DNA of 64,000 nt from Rhizobium sp. NXC14 (GCF_002117485.1 NZ_CP021030.1:4070001-4134000); one strand, 5' to 3'; positions 52,482 to 62,310 are shown, counted from the stretch's first letter. The notes: generated from the letters alone by a model not told the origin. Numbers and translations are program-made.

Positions 52482-53493
52482 GCCCCCGTCCAGGAACCGA
52501 GAGAAGGCGCCGGTCCAGCCTGCCGCCCAGCAGAAGCGGCCGGAAATGCGCGTGCGCCCGACCGCGCCGATTCTGCCGCCTTCCAATATCCAGGGCAATG
52601 CCCTGATGGTGGTCATATCGATCATGGCCTTTCTCGCCTGCCTGACGCTCGGCGGCGTCAGCATGGTGCGTTCGACGGCGGCAAGCTGGGAGAGCCAGAT
52701 CTCCCGCGAGATCACCATCCAGATCAAGCCGGACGACAATCTCGATATGGAAAAAGCGCTGACGCAGGCACGCGACCTGGCGCTGACATTCGTCGGTACC
52801 AAAAGCGGCCAGATCGTCGACGAGGCAGCCACCGCCCGGCTGCTCGAACCGTGGCTCGGCCCCGGCCTCGATCTCAAGGATCTGCCTGTTCCCCGTCTCG
52901 TCGTCATCACCATCGACGAAAACAATCCGCCGGATTTCGATGCAATGCGAGGGCTCCTCAAGGACAGCATTCCGCAGGCGAGCCTCGACGATCACCGCAC
53001 CTGGGTTGACCGGCTGGTCTCCATGGCGCATACGACGGTGCTGATCGGCACCGGCGTGCTGCTCCTGGTCTTCTCGGCAATGGTGCTCACCGTCGTCTTC
53101 GCCACGCGCGGTGCGCTGTCGGGCAACCGCCACATCGTCGAAGTGCTGCATTTCGTCGGTGCCGAGAGCTCCTTCGTCGCCACCGAATTTCAGAAGCATT
53201 TTCTGAAGATCAGTTTCAAGGGCTCGGCGATCGGCAGCGCGCTTGCGGCTCTTTTTTTCGCCACCGCCGGCTTCTGGCAGAGCCGCACGCTGGCAACACC
53301 GGAGACGGATCAGGCAACGGCGCTGTTCGGCACCTTTTCCGTTGGTGTCCTCGGTTATGCCGGCATCTTCGCGACAATGATCGTCATCGCGCTCTTGACG
53401 ACCGTCACGGCGCGGCTGACCGTCATGCGGACGATCTATGAAATCGATACATTGCGTTCGGACCCGACACGCACCGACGGCATCGCAAGTTGA
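52474..53493 (+). CDS. ftsX: Cell division protein FtsX
   Basis: FtsX is the four-helix membrane partner of FtsE; its large periplasmic loop signals to cell-wall amidase activators. The 339-residue protein has a long cytoplasmic N-terminal tail (1-45, Pro/Arg-rich) before the first transmembrane helix (about 46-66, ALMVVISIMAFLACLTLGG) and three more helices in the C-terminal third. It starts within the end of ftsE, so the two are translationally coupled. The YdcF gene follows after 67 bases. Confidence 0.95.
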   Translation: MTEPPSRNREKAPVQPAAQQKRPEMRVRPTAPILPPSNIQGNALMVVISIMAFLACLTLGGVSMVRSTAASWESQISREITIQIKPDDNLDMEKALTQARDLALTFVGTKSGQIVDEAATARLLEPWLGPGLDLKDLPVPRLVVITIDENNPPDFDAMRGLLKDSIPQASLDDHRTWVDRLVSMAHTTVLIGTGVLLLVFSAMVLTVVFATRGALSGNRHIVEVLHFVGAESSFVATEFQKHFLKISFKGSAIGSALAALFFATAGFWQSRTLATPETDQATALFGTFSVGVLGYAGIFATMIVIALLTTVTARLTVMRTIYEIDTLRSDPTRTDGIAS

Positions 53494-53560
53494 TCGTGAC
53501 CATGCCGTTTTATCGTGAAAGCGTCTGTTCCGCGCCGCAATCAACGTATAATCACGATTC

Positions 53561-54277
53561 ATGACCATGGGCGATACGACACGCAATCCGATTCGGCAGG
53601 ACCCGGAGCTTGATCGTCCGGCGGGCCTGCCGCCGCGGCGCGGTCCGATCCGCCGCCTGCTGCGCTGGGGCGGCTTTGGTTGCATCCTGGCAATCGCCTT
53701 GGTGTTCGGCGGCTTTCTGCGGTTTGCCGATTCCGTGACAACGCTCAAGCCTCCGGCCGAGCCCAAGGCAGACGCGATCGTCGTGCTGACAGGCGGCTAC
53801 CAGCGTATCGACCAGGCCGTGGAACTGCTGCAGAAGGGGGCGGGCAAACGACTGCTGATCTCGGGCGTCCATCCGACGACGACGCCGGCGCAGATTCGCA
53901 AGATGACGCAAGGCTCGGCCGATCTTTTCTCCTGCTGCGTCGATATCGGCCACGATGCGATAGACACGATCGGCAACGCCGAGGAAACCTCCAATTGGAT
54001 CCACGCCAGGGGATACAGAAGCGTTCTCGTTGTCACGAACAATTATCACATGCCGCGCAGCCTCGCAGAACTCTCCTATGTCGATCCGGAGATCGAGTTT
54101 ATCCCCTATCCGGTGGTCAATTCGGATTTGAAGACCCGCAACTGGTTTACCGACCCGAACGCGATGCGGGTCATGCTCGCCGAATATGCAAAGGTGCTGT
54201 TAACGGGCGCTCGCAATATCACCGGCTTCGGCCGTCACACCGGACTGCGCTCGGCAAGTGTATCCGGCGCAGACTGA
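53561..54277 (+). CDS. YdcF/DUF218 family protein
   Basis: This is a 238-residue membrane-anchored protein. A Pro/Arg-rich cytoplasmic start is followed by one transmembrane helix (about 38-57) and a DUF218 domain with ADAIVVLTGGYQRIDQAVELL and KRLLISGVHPTTTPA. Family members (ElyC, SanA, YdcF) affect envelope integrity and lipid-carrier or vancomycin sensitivity. It lies 67 bases after ftsX and upstream of plsC; all three are envelope genes, possibly one operon. Confidence 0.87.
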   Translation: MTMGDTTRNPIRQDPELDRPAGLPPRRGPIRRLLRWGGFGCILAIALVFGGFLRFADSVTTLKPPAEPKADAIVVLTGGYQRIDQAVELLQKGAGKRLLISGVHPTTTPAQIRKMTQGSADLFSCCVDIGHDAIDTIGNAEETSNWIHARGYRSVLVVTNNYHMPRSLAELSYVDPEIEFIPYPVVNSDLKTRNWFTDPNAMRVMLAEYAKVLLTGARNITGFGRHTGLRSASVSGAD

Positions 54278-54340
54278 GCTTTTGCATCGGGGCGGCATCA
54301 AACGCTTTTTATCACGGGCAATATCGTGTAGGCCGGTCGC

Positions 54341-55162
54341 ATGAGCATGCCTCGGGATAATTTCATGATCGCCCTGCGTTCCGTCCTCTTCAACACGATC
54401 TTCTATGCCAATCTCATCGTCCGGATGATCGTGCTCTCGCCATATTATTTCGTGGTGCCGCGGCTGACCGCCTATGAGATCCCAAAGAATTGGGCGCGCT
54501 CCAACCACTGGCTGATGCGCATGATCGTCGGCACGACCTTCGAGATCGAGGGGCTGGAGAACCTGCCTGAGGGCAGTTTTATCCTGGCGCCGAAGCACCA
54601 GTCCTTCTGGGACACCTATGCGCTGCTGCCTGATCTCAAGGATCCGGTCTACATCCTGAAGCGCGAGCTGATGTGGATTCCGCTCTTTGGCTGGTATGCG
54701 AAGAAGCAGCGCATGATCCCGGTCGACCGCGGCGCCCGCGGCAAGGTGATGGTGGAAGTGCTGAAACGCACCAGGGAGGAGCTTTCGACCGGTCGCCAGC
54801 TGATCATCTATCCTGAGGGCACCCGCCGCCCGCCGGGTGCCGAGCCGGTCTATAAATACGGCATCGCCCGCATGTACCGCGATCTTGGCATTCCCGTCGT
54901 GCCGGTTGCGATGCATCCAGGCCTCTTCTGGCCGCGGCGGAGCGTCCGCCGTTATCCCGGTCATTTCAAGGTCAGGATCCTGCCGCCGATCATGCCGGGA
55001 ATGGATCCCGATGCTTTCTTCGCTCATCTGATCGAGGTCACGGAACGGGCAAGCGACGAGCTCCTCATCGACACCGTCGACCGTAATCCGCATCTGCCGT
55101 TGCCGCCGACAGCGGTCGCTCGGCTGACCGAGCTGCGCAAAGTGAGGGCGGCGACGGCCTGA
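54341..55162 (+). CDS. plsC: 1-acyl-sn-glycerol-3-phosphate acyltransferase
   Basis: PlsC acylates lysophosphatidic acid to phosphatidic acid, precursor of membrane phospholipids. The 273-residue protein has an N-terminal hydrophobic segment, the catalytic HQSFWD (HX4D motif, about residue 87) and PEGTRRPPG (about 165), typical of the family. Its stop directly abuts the stop of the convergent chaC gene. It may also act on lipid A or ornithine-lipid precursors, which rhizobia have in several paralogues. Confidence 0.92.
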   Translation: MSMPRDNFMIALRSVLFNTIFYANLIVRMIVLSPYYFVVPRLTAYEIPKNWARSNHWLMRMIVGTTFEIEGLENLPEGSFILAPKHQSFWDTYALLPDLKDPVYILKRELMWIPLFGWYAKKQRMIPVDRGARGKVMVEVLKRTREELSTGRQLIIYPEGTRRPPGAEPVYKYGIARMYRDLGIPVVPVAMHPGLFWPRRSVRRYPGHFKVRILPPIMPGMDPDAFFAHLIEVTERASDELLIDTVDRNPHLPLPPTAVARLTELRKVRAATA

Positions 55163-55693
55163 TCAGCCGGCCCGCAGGCGCTCCACCTCGTTGCCGACCT
55201 GCTCCAGCCACGGGTCGCGAATGCCCATCTGTCTCAGGTGCACAAGCGTGTTGAAGACGTAGGCGTCGTTCGGGCCTGACTGCCCCCTGGCCTCGTTCAC
55301 CACCCGCGCGGCCGCAAGCGCATCGAGCGTACCGGCATATTGCTCGTGGTCGCGATCAGCGATGTAGGTAACCGCTTCCGTTCGGCGACCGCCGGCAAAC
55401 TGCAGCCGAACCCGGCGCTCCAGATAGACATTGGTGACGAGTTCGCGGGCGCGGAGATAATCGATCACCTCGTCCCATTTCTGCGGCGAAACACGAAACG
55501 CCATGCCACGGCATGCTCCACCCCTGTCGAGGCCGAGAACCAGGCCGGGATTGTCCGGGGTGCCGCGATGGACGAAGGATCGGACGCACAGCGAACGCCG
55601 GTAACCATGCACCAGAGCTTCTGCCCGCTCCAGGAACTCGAAGCCCGGATTCCACATCAGCGAGCCGTAGCCAAACACCCAAAATTCGTCCAT
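55163..55693 (-). CDS. Gamma-glutamylcyclotransferase (ChaC-like)
   Basis: This is a glutathione-specific or general gamma-glutamylcyclotransferase of about 176 residues, with the substrate-binding FGYGSLMWNPGF near the N-terminus (about residue 5) and the conserved catalytic-site GLDRGGACRGMAFRV and SPQKWDEVIDYLRARE. The ATG at 55693 is chosen because longer in-frame starts run across the DUF2125 gene promoter; its ribosome-binding site is weak. It converges on plsC and is divergent from the DUF2125 gene, 49 bases apart. Confidence 0.9.
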   Translation of the reverse strand: MDEFWVFGYGSLMWNPGFEFLERAEALVHGYRRSLCVRSFVHRGTPDNPGLVLGLDRGGACRGMAFRVSPQKWDEVIDYLRARELVTNVYLERRVRLQFAGGRRTEAVTYIADRDHEQYAGTLDALAAARVVNEARGQSGPNDAYVFNTLVHLRQMGIRDPWLEQVGNEVERLRAG

Positions 55694-55742
55694 ATCGCAC
55701 GCCAGACCGGAATCACATTGCGATTCACCATTGGAGAACATC

Positions 55743-56759
55743 ATGGCAGCGTCAAGCCGATCCGGCAGCAGCCAAACCGGCAACAGCAAGAAATTCTTGT
55801 TGCTGGGCGGAGGCATCCTCCTGGTGATCGCGCTTTATACCGGCGGCTGGTTCTATGCCGCATCGGCCTTGAAAACGACGGTGCTGAAAGCAATCGCGCC
55901 GCGCGATCAGGCCGGCGTCACCGGCGAATGCTCCGATATCGAATTCCGCGGCTATCCTTTCCGCATCGGTCTGTTCTGCTCCAAGGTGGATGTCGACGAC
56001 AATGTCAATGGCGTCTCCGCCACCTTCGGCGCATTGCGCTCCGCCGCGCAGGTCTATGCGCCGAGCCATATCGTCTGGGAGCTCGATTCACCGGCCGAAA
56101 TCCGCACCACAAACGGCCTTTCGGTCTCGGCTCAGTGGACGAATCTGCAGGCGAGCCTGACGACCAGGCTGCAGGGCATCGAGCGCAGCTCGACTGTCAT
56201 CGAGGGCCTGAAGGCGACGGCGGTCTCCTCCTATACCGGCCAGACGATCAGCTTCGACGCGGCTCGCACCGAAATTCACCTGCGCCAGAACGGCGCCGAT
56301 CTCGACGGCGCGATCTCCTTGCAGGATGCGAACACCGCGATCAAGGACTGGCCGCAGCTCTTCCCGAAACTCTCTGCCAGCATCGATCTCACGATTGCCG
56401 GCAAGGCCGGCCTGATCGACGGCAGCGACCCGAACGGCCTCAATGGTTCTGCCGGCGAACTGCGTCGCATCGTTGCAGACATCGGCGATGGCAAGGTGAT
56501 GACGCTCACCGGTCCGTTTTCCTTCGACGAGCAAGGCTTTCTCTCCGGGAAGTTCAAGCTGGAAATTGAACGGCTCGGCCCCTGGGGCGACAGCCTGAAA
56601 CAAGCTTTCCCGGATCTTGCTCCGACCGTCAACACGGCGACGAAGATGCTGAAGGCGCTGGCCGGCGGTAGAGACAAGGTCTCAGTCGATCTCGTCGTCG
56701 ATCGCGGCAATGCCACCGTCAGCGGCTTCATTCCGCTCGGTCAGATCCCACCGATCTAA
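55743..56759 (+). CDS. DUF2125 family membrane-anchored protein
   Basis: This is a 338-residue protein: a short cytoplasmic start, one transmembrane anchor (about 18-38, FLLLGGGILLVIALYTGGWF) and a large beta-rich DUF2125 domain with GYPFRIGLFCSKV and GRDKVSVDLVVDRGNATVSG. GGAG lies seven bases before the ATG at 55743. Homologues are widespread in rhizobia; function unknown. Its stop overlaps the convergent GNAT stop by a few bases. Confidence 0.88.
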   Translation: MAASSRSGSSQTGNSKKFLLLGGGILLVIALYTGGWFYAASALKTTVLKAIAPRDQAGVTGECSDIEFRGYPFRIGLFCSKVDVDDNVNGVSATFGALRSAAQVYAPSHIVWELDSPAEIRTTNGLSVSAQWTNLQASLTTRLQGIERSSTVIEGLKATAVSSYTGQTISFDAARTEIHLRQNGADLDGAISLQDANTAIKDWPQLFPKLSASIDLTIAGKAGLIDGSDPNGLNGSAGELRRIVADIGDGKVMTLTGPFSFDEQGFLSGKFKLEIERLGPWGDSLKQAFPDLAPTVNTATKMLKALAGGRDKVSVDLVVDRGNATVSGFIPLGQIPPI

Positions 56760-57211
56760 GGCTTTTCCGGGGCTGGAGTGCTGGAAAGGCCGTAATCAAT
56801 CCGCTTGATAAAAAAAACCTCAGGCACCGATTGCAGACCAGGCAGCTCGATCGCACCAGTTTCTGTAAATCCGTTACGGCGATGCCAGTCCTGCGGCCGG
56901 CTCTCATCGCATTCGCTCGACGTCATCAGCAGCCGAGCGCCCTCGCCGCGCATGGCTCTTTCCCAGGCGAGAAACAGCGCGGTGCCGACGCCCGACCGGC
57001 GATGGCCAGGCAGAACGCGGATCATCTCCATATAGGGAACCCTGCCCCAGAAGCGGGAGAAGCGCAGGAAGCCGACGATCTCGCCGGCCTCCCTGGCAAC
57101 GAGATATTCGCCAAGCGCGACGCATCGCGATACCCACACCTTGCCTGCAGTGGCATCCTCGCGAGCCAGCCAGTCGATATCCGCCTGACTTGCGCTCGCC
57201 ACCTCCACCAT
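56756..57211 (-). CDS. GNAT family N-acetyltransferase
   Basis: This is a 151-residue acetyltransferase with the acetyl-CoA motif RVLPGHRRSGVGTALFLAWE and the terminal WHRRNGFTETGAIELPG. Substrate unknown. It is downstream of the tyrosine-pathway dehydrogenase gene on the same strand, separated by nine bases, and may be cotranscribed with hisC and tyrA. It converges on the DUF2125 gene. Confidence 0.9.
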   Translation of the reverse strand: MVEVASASQADIDWLAREDATAGKVWVSRCVALGEYLVAREAGEIVGFLRFSRFWGRVPYMEMIRVLPGHRRSGVGTALFLAWERAMRGEGARLLMTSSECDESRPQDWHRRNGFTETGAIELPGLQSVPEVFFIKRIDYGLSSTPAPEKP

Positions 57212-57220
57212 CGCGAGAGT

Positions 57221-58147
57221 CTACTTCTTATCCAGCGCGTGGGGGCGGCCGAAATCGGGGGCGTCGACATCCTGGCCGGCCTGGATGATCGAGCGGCGGA
57301 TCGCGCGCGTGCGGGTGAAGAGTTCAAAAATCTTGTCGCCTTCACCCCAGCGGATCGCGCGCTGCAGATAGGCGAGATCTTCTGAGAAGCGCGCCAGCAT
57401 TTCGAGGATCGCATCGCGATTGTGCAGGCAGACGTCGCGCCACATCGTCGGGTCGGAAGCGGCAAGACGGGTGAAATCGCGAAAGCCGGAGGCCGAATAT
57501 TTGATGACCTCGGACTCCGTCACCGTCTCCAGATCGTCGGCGGTGCCGACGATGTTGTAGGCGATGATATGCGGCAGGTGCGAAACGATCGCGAGCACCT
57601 TGTCGTGATGCTCCGCATCCATCTCGTCGACCTTCGATCCGAGCGCTTCCCAGAAGCCGCGCAACCGCTTCAGCGCCGTCTCGTCGGTGCCGGCAACCGG
57701 CGTGAAGATGCACCAGCGGCCTTCGAAGAGGCCGGGGAAACCGGCATCCGGCCCGGATTTTTCCGTGCCGGCCAGCGGATGGCCGGGGATGAAATGCACA
57801 TTGTCGGGCATATGCGGCTGCATCTGCGCGATGACGGATGCTTTGGTGGAACCGACATCGGTGACGATAGCGCCGGGCTTGAGATTGCCGGCGATTTCCT
57901 TCGCCACGCTTTCCGAAGCGCCGACCGGAACCGAAACGATGATGAGGTCGGCATCTCGAACAGCATCGGCCGAAGAGGTCGTATAGCGGTCGCCGAGACC
58001 GAGCTCTTCGGCGCGCTTCAACGTCTCGGCGCTGCGTGTCGCAACGACGATCTCCTTGGTAAGCCCGAGCCGCCTGATGTCGTGGGCGAGCGAAGAGCCA
58101 ATCAGGCCGATGCCGATCAGCGCGATGCGATCGAACAGCACGCTCAT
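57221..58147 (-). CDS. tyrC: Prephenate/arogenate dehydrogenase family protein
   Basis: This is a 308-residue TyrA-family dehydrogenase converting prephenate or arogenate to the precursor of tyrosine. The NAD motif is [19 protein letters not shown] (about 8-26) with the catalytic-site [17 protein letters not shown] and the helical dimerisation domain from about 190. The start overlaps the hisC stop by four bases (ATGA). The substrate preference (prephenate versus arogenate) cannot be read from the sequence. Confidence 0.93.
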   Translation of the reverse strand: MSVLFDRIALIGIGLIGSSLAHDIRRLGLTKEIVVATRSAETLKRAEELGLGDRYTTSSADAVRDADLIIVSVPVGASESVAKEIAGNLKPGAIVTDVGSTKASVIAQMQPHMPDNVHFIPGHPLAGTEKSGPDAGFPGLFEGRWCIFTPVAGTDETALKRLRGFWEALGSKVDEMDAEHHDKVLAIVSHLPHIIAYNIVGTADDLETVTESEVIKYSASGFRDFTRLAASDPTMWRDVCLHNRDAILEMLARFSEDLAYLQRAIRWGEGDKIFELFTRTRAIRRSIIQAGQDVDAPDFGRPHALDKK

Positions 58148-59253
58148 GCCTGCCGTCCCATGAACTCACGCAGCGTGGCAATGACGCCGCGATTGGCCTC
58201 TTCCGGACCGATGCTCATGCGCAGCGCATTGGAAAAGCCGTAGCTGCGCACGGCGCGGAGAATATAACCGCGGCTCGTCAAAAGCTCGTCGGCATCGGCC
58301 GCGCGCTTTCCATCGATGTCGGGGAAGTGGATAAGGACGAAATTGGCGACGGACGGCGTCACTTTCAGCCCGATCGCTTCGAGAGCCTCCGTGAGCGTCT
58401 CCACCCACATCTGGTTGAAAGAGACGGCCTGCTGGACGAAGGCTTGGTCGCGGATGGCCGCGGCACCGGCGGCGATCGCGGCCGTATTCAGGTTGAACGG
58501 AGCGCGTACACGGTTCACGGCGTCGACGATCTCCACGGGCGCATACATCCAGCCCACGCGCAGAGCCGCAAGACCGTAGGCTTTCGAAAAGGTGCGGGTC
58601 ATCACCACGTTGGAACTGGACGATACGACCTCGATGCCGGCTTCATAATCGTTGCGGCGTACATATTCGGCATAGGCCGCATCGAGCACGAGGACGACAT
58701 GCTTAGGCAGGCTGGCCTGCAGGCGGCGAATCTCGCTGACGGGAACGTATGTACCGGTGGGATTGCCGGGATTGGCGATGAAGACGATCTTCGTCCTTTC
58801 CGTCACCGCCGCCAGGATCGCGTCGACGTCGACGGTATAGTCCTTCTCCTTGACGATGACGGGCATGGCGCCCGTGCCCATGATCTGGATCTTGTAGACA
58901 AGGAAGCCGTGCTCGGTGATGATGCCTTCGTCACCGGCGCCCAGATAGACATGGCACAACAGGCCGAGCAGCTCGTCGGAACCATTGCCGCAGAGGATGT
59001 TTGCCGGATTGAGGCCATGTACAGCGGCGATCGCCTCGCGCAGTTCGACCGCCTGCCCGTCGGGATAACGTCCCAGATTGTCGGCAGCTGCCTTGACGGC
59101 CTCTATCGCCTTCGGGCTGGCGCCGAGCGGCGTCTCGTTGGAGGAGAGCTTGTAAACGCGGGCGACACCCGGCGCATGTTCCTTGCCCGGCACATAGGAT
59201 GCGATATCGAGAATACCGGGACGCGGAACGGGCTTGCTCATCTCAACGCTCAT
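58144..59253 (-). CDS. hisC: Histidinol-phosphate aminotransferase (possible aromatic aminotransferase)
   Basis: This is a class I/II PLP aminotransferase of 369 residues, HisC-like. It carries [30 protein letters not shown], and the Schiff-base Lys in [16 protein letters not shown] (about 225). Its gene overlaps the TyrA-family gene, so in this operon it may act on aromatic keto acids as well as imidazole acetol phosphate, as is known for HisC-like enzymes elsewhere. The alternative start MSKPVPRPG is four residues downstream. Confidence 0.92.
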   Translation of the reverse strand: MSVEMSKPVPRPGILDIASYVPGKEHAPGVARVYKLSSNETPLGASPKAIEAVKAAADNLGRYPDGQAVELREAIAAVHGLNPANILCGNGSDELLGLLCHVYLGAGDEGIITEHGFLVYKIQIMGTGAMPVIVKEKDYTVDVDAILAAVTERTKIVFIANPGNPTGTYVPVSEIRRLQASLPKHVVLVLDAAYAEYVRRNDYEAGIEVVSSSSNVVMTRTFSKAYGLAALRVGWMYAPVEIVDAVNRVRAPFNLNTAAIAAGAAAIRDQAFVQQAVSFNQMWVETLTEALEAIGLKVTPSVANFVLIHFPDIDGKRAADADELLTSRGYILRAVRSYGFSNALRMSIGPEEANRGVIATLREFMGRQA

Positions 59254-59363
59254 GGGTCGACCTTAGATTTTCCGGAAAATGACCAAGTGGCATTAAAGCG
59301 GAATGTGATTGTTGTCGAGAGGCATGGGCGTGACACAAGCAACCGGAGAATGTCCCATGTTCT

Positions 59364-60104
59364 TCAGCTGTTGCGTGTGGTCGGTACGCCGTGCGGCGCG
59401 AGAACGGGCACGAAGACACGGCGGGAGGCGCGGGCGGCGACCGGCAACCCCTGATAGAGCCGCTTGTGCGCCTCGACGATGATGACACCCGAAAAGGCTG
59501 GCCATAAAGTGCGGCCGATCCGCTCGAAAGCGCGGCGAAGGCGCAGGATGGTTCTGAGTTTCGAGGGCGGAAAGAACAACGCTTCGGCGGTCGCACCTGG
59601 CGTGAAATTCGTCTCGCGCAGCAGATGCGTCAGCTGACCGCGGGAATAGGGCCGGCCCGAGCCGAAGGGCGTGTGTTCCATGCGGGCCCAGACCCCGCGC
59701 CGGTTCGGCACCACGATAACAAGCCGCCCGCCCGGTGCCAGTACCCGCCAAAGCTCTTTCAGCGTCTCGCGCGGGCTTTCCGCAAACTCGAGCGAATGCA
59801 CCATCAGCACCCGGTCGATCGAGGAATCCGGCAGCGGTAGTTCCTCATCGAAAATCAGCGTCGTCGACGACAGCGAGCCCATCGGCCAGTTCACCGCCCC
59901 CTGTCCGGCCGGCATGAAGGCGAAGGTGCGTTCGGTATCGGCCTGGAAGCGATCGAGGAATGGCACGGCATAACCGAGTCCGACGAGACGCTCCTGTGGC
60001 AGGCGCACCCAGAGCGAGGAGAGCGCCATGGCGATCGACTGCTCGGCAAGACGCCCGAGGTCGGAGTGATAGAACTGACGAAGGTCGACGATATCTGCGT
60101 GCAT
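59364..60104 (-). CDS. Class I SAM-dependent methyltransferase-like protein
   Basis: This is a 246-residue protein with a methyltransferase-11-like core: PMGSLSSTTLIFDEELPLPDSSIDRVLMVHSLE resembles the post-motif I and acidic region, and ELWRVLAPGGRLVIVVPNRRG is motif III. Substrate unknown. It may use a quinone, lipid or protein. I selected the ATG at 60104 (MHADIVDLRQFYHSDLG), consistent with the family; a longer start at 60179 overlaps the gloB region. It is divergent from gloB by 89 bases. Confidence 0.85.
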   Translation of the reverse strand: MHADIVDLRQFYHSDLGRLAEQSIAMALSSLWVRLPQERLVGLGYAVPFLDRFQADTERTFAFMPAGQGAVNWPMGSLSSTTLIFDEELPLPDSSIDRVLMVHSLEFAESPRETLKELWRVLAPGGRLVIVVPNRRGVWARMEHTPFGSGRPYSRGQLTHLLRETNFTPGATAEALFFPPSKLRTILRLRRAFERIGRTLWPAFSGVIIVEAHKRLYQGLPVAARASRRVFVPVLAPHGVPTTRNS

Positions 60105-60129
60105 CGCGATAAATGTTATCAGCGGGCGG

Positions 60130-60158
60130 TTGGACTTCAAGGCCGGAGTCTCTACATT
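60130..60158 (+). promoter_or_regulatory. Probable promoter of gloB
   Basis: TTGGAC (60130-60135) and TACATT (60153-60158) are separated by 17 bases, about 35 bases before the gloB ATG. Confidence 0.5.
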
Positions 60159-60193
60159 CCCGCGAGAGTCGTGGGACAAGGGATTGTTTGAAG

Positions 60194-60964
60194 ATGAAAC
60201 CTTTGGAATTAGACGTTTTTCTCTGCCGCACCGACAATTTCGGCGTGCTCGTGCACGATCCGGAGACAGGATTTACCGCGTCGATCGATGCGCCGGAGGA
60301 GGCGCCGATCCTGGAAGCGGCAACACAGCGCGGCTGGAAGATCACCCACATCTTCACCACGCATCACCACACTGATCATGTCGCCGCAAACCTGACGCTG
60401 AAGGAGCAGTTCGGCTGCGAGATCATCGGCCCGATCAACGAGGCCATCGCCATTCCTGGTCTCGACCGAACGATGGCCGATGGCGACAGCTTTCTTTTCG
60501 GCGATCACACGGTCAAGGTCATTGAGACCCCCGGTCACACCGCCGGTCACATCTGCTATCACTTCGTCGACGACAAGCTGCTCTTTGCCGCCGATACCCT
60601 GTTTGCGCTCGGCTGCGGCCGCCTGTTCGAACGCCCCGCCGCCGACATGTGGCATTCCCTGCAGAAGCTCGCCGTGCTGCCGGATGAGACTGCCGTCTAT
60701 TTCGGCCACGAATATACATTGTCCAACGCCCGCTTCGCACTGACGATCGATCCCGACAATGAACGCCTGAAGAGCCGCGCCGCCGAGATCGAAGCCTTGC
60801 GCGCCGAAGGCAAATTCACCGTCCCGACGACGCTCGGGCTGGAAAAGGAAACCAATCCGTTTCTACGCGCCGCCGATCCGGCGATCCGCCGCAATCTGGT
60901 CATGGAAGGCAAGACGAACGAGGAGGTCTTTGCCGAGATCCGCAAGCGCAAGGACAATTTCTGA
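60194..60964 (+). CDS. gloB: Hydroxyacylglutathione hydrolase (glyoxalase II)
   Basis: GloB hydrolyses S-lactoylglutathione to lactate and glutathione in methylglyoxal detoxification. The 256-residue protein has the binuclear metal motif [11 protein letters not shown] (about 55-65), PGHTAGHI, and the C-terminal hydroxyacylglutathione-binding helix region. The ATG at 60194 is preferred over in-frame starts from 60113, which lie beyond the divergent promoter. The next gene starts at the last base of its stop. Confidence 0.96.
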   Translation: MKPLELDVFLCRTDNFGVLVHDPETGFTASIDAPEEAPILEAATQRGWKITHIFTTHHHTDHVAANLTLKEQFGCEIIGPINEAIAIPGLDRTMADGDSFLFGDHTVKVIETPGHTAGHICYHFVDDKLLFAADTLFALGCGRLFERPAADMWHSLQKLAVLPDETAVYFGHEYTLSNARFALTIDPDNERLKSRAAEIEALRAEGKFTVPTTLGLEKETNPFLRAADPAIRRNLVMEGKTNEEVFAEIRKRKDNF

Positions 60965-61386
60965 TGTCGCCTGAGGAGATCATTCGCGCGCTCGGCATGC
61001 AGCCGCATCCCGAAGGCGGCTGGTATGTTGAGACATTCCGCGACACGGCGGGTGGAGCGCGCGGCCATTCGACGGCGATCTACTATCTGCTGACAAAAAG
61101 ACAGCGTTCGCACTGGCATCGCGTCCATGACGCGGTCGAGGTCTGGCATTATTACGCGGGTGCGCCGCTGGCGCTGCACCGCTCGCAGGACGGGATGGCA
61201 AGCGAGACCCTGACGCTCGGAACCAACCTTCCTGCCGGCGAGCGGCCACAGGCGATCATTCCCGCCAATTGGTGGCAATCGGCAGAAACCCTCGGGGACT
61301 TCACCCTGGTCGGCTGCACCGTCTCGCCCGGCTTCGAATTTTCGAGCTTCGAGATGGCCCCGGCGGATTGGAAGCCTGGCGACTGA
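60964..61386 (+). CDS. Cupin domain protein (DUF985-like)
   Basis: This is a 140-residue single-domain cupin with the motif MQPHPEGGWYVETFRD and YYLLTKRQRSHWHRVHDAVEVWHYYAGAP (parts: LLTKRQRSHWHRV and AVEVWHYYAG), typical of the DUF985/cupin_5 family. The function is unknown; the His residues suggest a metal or sugar ligand. Its ATG overlaps the gloB stop by one base (TGATG), so the two are coupled and may act in related detoxification. It converges on the EamA gene after three bases. Confidence 0.92.
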   Translation: MSPEEIIRALGMQPHPEGGWYVETFRDTAGGARGHSTAIYYLLTKRQRSHWHRVHDAVEVWHYYAGAPLALHRSQDGMASETLTLGTNLPAGERPQAIIPANWWQSAETLGDFTLVGCTVSPGFEFSSFEMAPADWKPGD

Positions 61387-61389
61387 GGG

Positions 61390-62280
61390 CTACTCCGCTG
61401 CCGCAGATTGCGCCGGAATTTTGCGGCGGAACATTTCCTGGGCAGCGAGCACCGCTCCACCGGTGACGAGCAGGCAGGCGAGAGCAATGCGCCAGCTCGG
61501 CTCGGCAAATCCGAACAGCGTCAGGATGAGCGTCGAAAGCAGCGGCGCGGCATAACTTGCGGCGCCGAGAATCTGAATATCGCCATTCTTGACGCCGTAA
61601 TCCCATGCATAGAAGGCCGCCCCGACCGGAAAGAGGCCGAGCCCGACGACGGCAACCCATTCGACGCTGTTTTCCGGCCAGACAGTCGTCTCCAGGCCGA
61701 GGTGACTGAAGAAGGACAGGATGGAGGTCGCAAGGCAGAAGCCGGTGACGACATCTGTGGAGACAGCCTCGAAACGCCGTGTCAAAAGGGAATAGCCCGA
61801 CCATGTGAAGGCGCAGAGGAAGGCAGCGCCATAACCGACCGCGTAAGCCCCATCGAAATCGATGCCGTTGCGGCCGACGATCAGGAAGGTGCCGCAAAGC
61901 CCCGCAAGCGCGCCCGCCACATGATACCAGCGCAACCGCTCTCCCGGCAGAAGGGCCGAGCCAACGACGATCAGAAGCGGCCAGAGATAGGAGATCAGCC
62001 CTGCCTCCACCGCGGGCGCGCTCCTAAGCGCGGTAAAATAAAGGAAATGATAGCCGAAAAGACCAGCAATACCGGTGATCCAAACCCCGGCAGGCTGCTT
62101 CAGCAGCCCCAGCCGCGCGGGGTTGAGGACAAGCACGACGAGGCCCGGAATGCTGCCGATCGCAAAGCAGATGGCCGAAAGCTGGAATGGCGGCATCTTG
62201 CCGGAAGAAGCCGTCAGCAGTGCCAGGAACGACCACATCAGAATAGCCGTAAAACCGACCACAGTCGCACGAAGCTTCAC
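61390..62280 (-). CDS. EamA/DMT family transporter
   Basis: This is a 296-residue exporter with ten predicted transmembrane helices and two EamA repeats, most like the YddG/RhaT-type branch of the drug/metabolite transporter superfamily; YddG exports aromatic amino acids. Features include FTAILMWSFLALLTASS at the start, GLISYLWPLLIVVGSALLPGERL in the first repeat and SYAAPLLSTLILTLFGFAEPSW in the second. Substrate unknown. It converges on the cupin gene and lies downstream of the DUF3108 gene. Confidence 0.9.
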   Translation of the reverse strand: MKLRATVVGFTAILMWSFLALLTASSGKMPPFQLSAICFAIGSIPGLVVLVLNPARLGLLKQPAGVWITGIAGLFGYHFLYFTALRSAPAVEAGLISYLWPLLIVVGSALLPGERLRWYHVAGALAGLCGTFLIVGRNGIDFDGAYAVGYGAAFLCAFTWSGYSLLTRRFEAVSTDVVTGFCLATSILSFFSHLGLETTVWPENSVEWVAVVGLGLFPVGAAFYAWDYGVKNGDIQILGAASYAAPLLSTLILTLFGFAEPSWRIALACLLVTGGAVLAAQEMFRRKIPAQSAAAE

Positions 62281-62310
62281 CTGTCCCCCTTCACGGAGGC
62301 GAAAGCTCCG

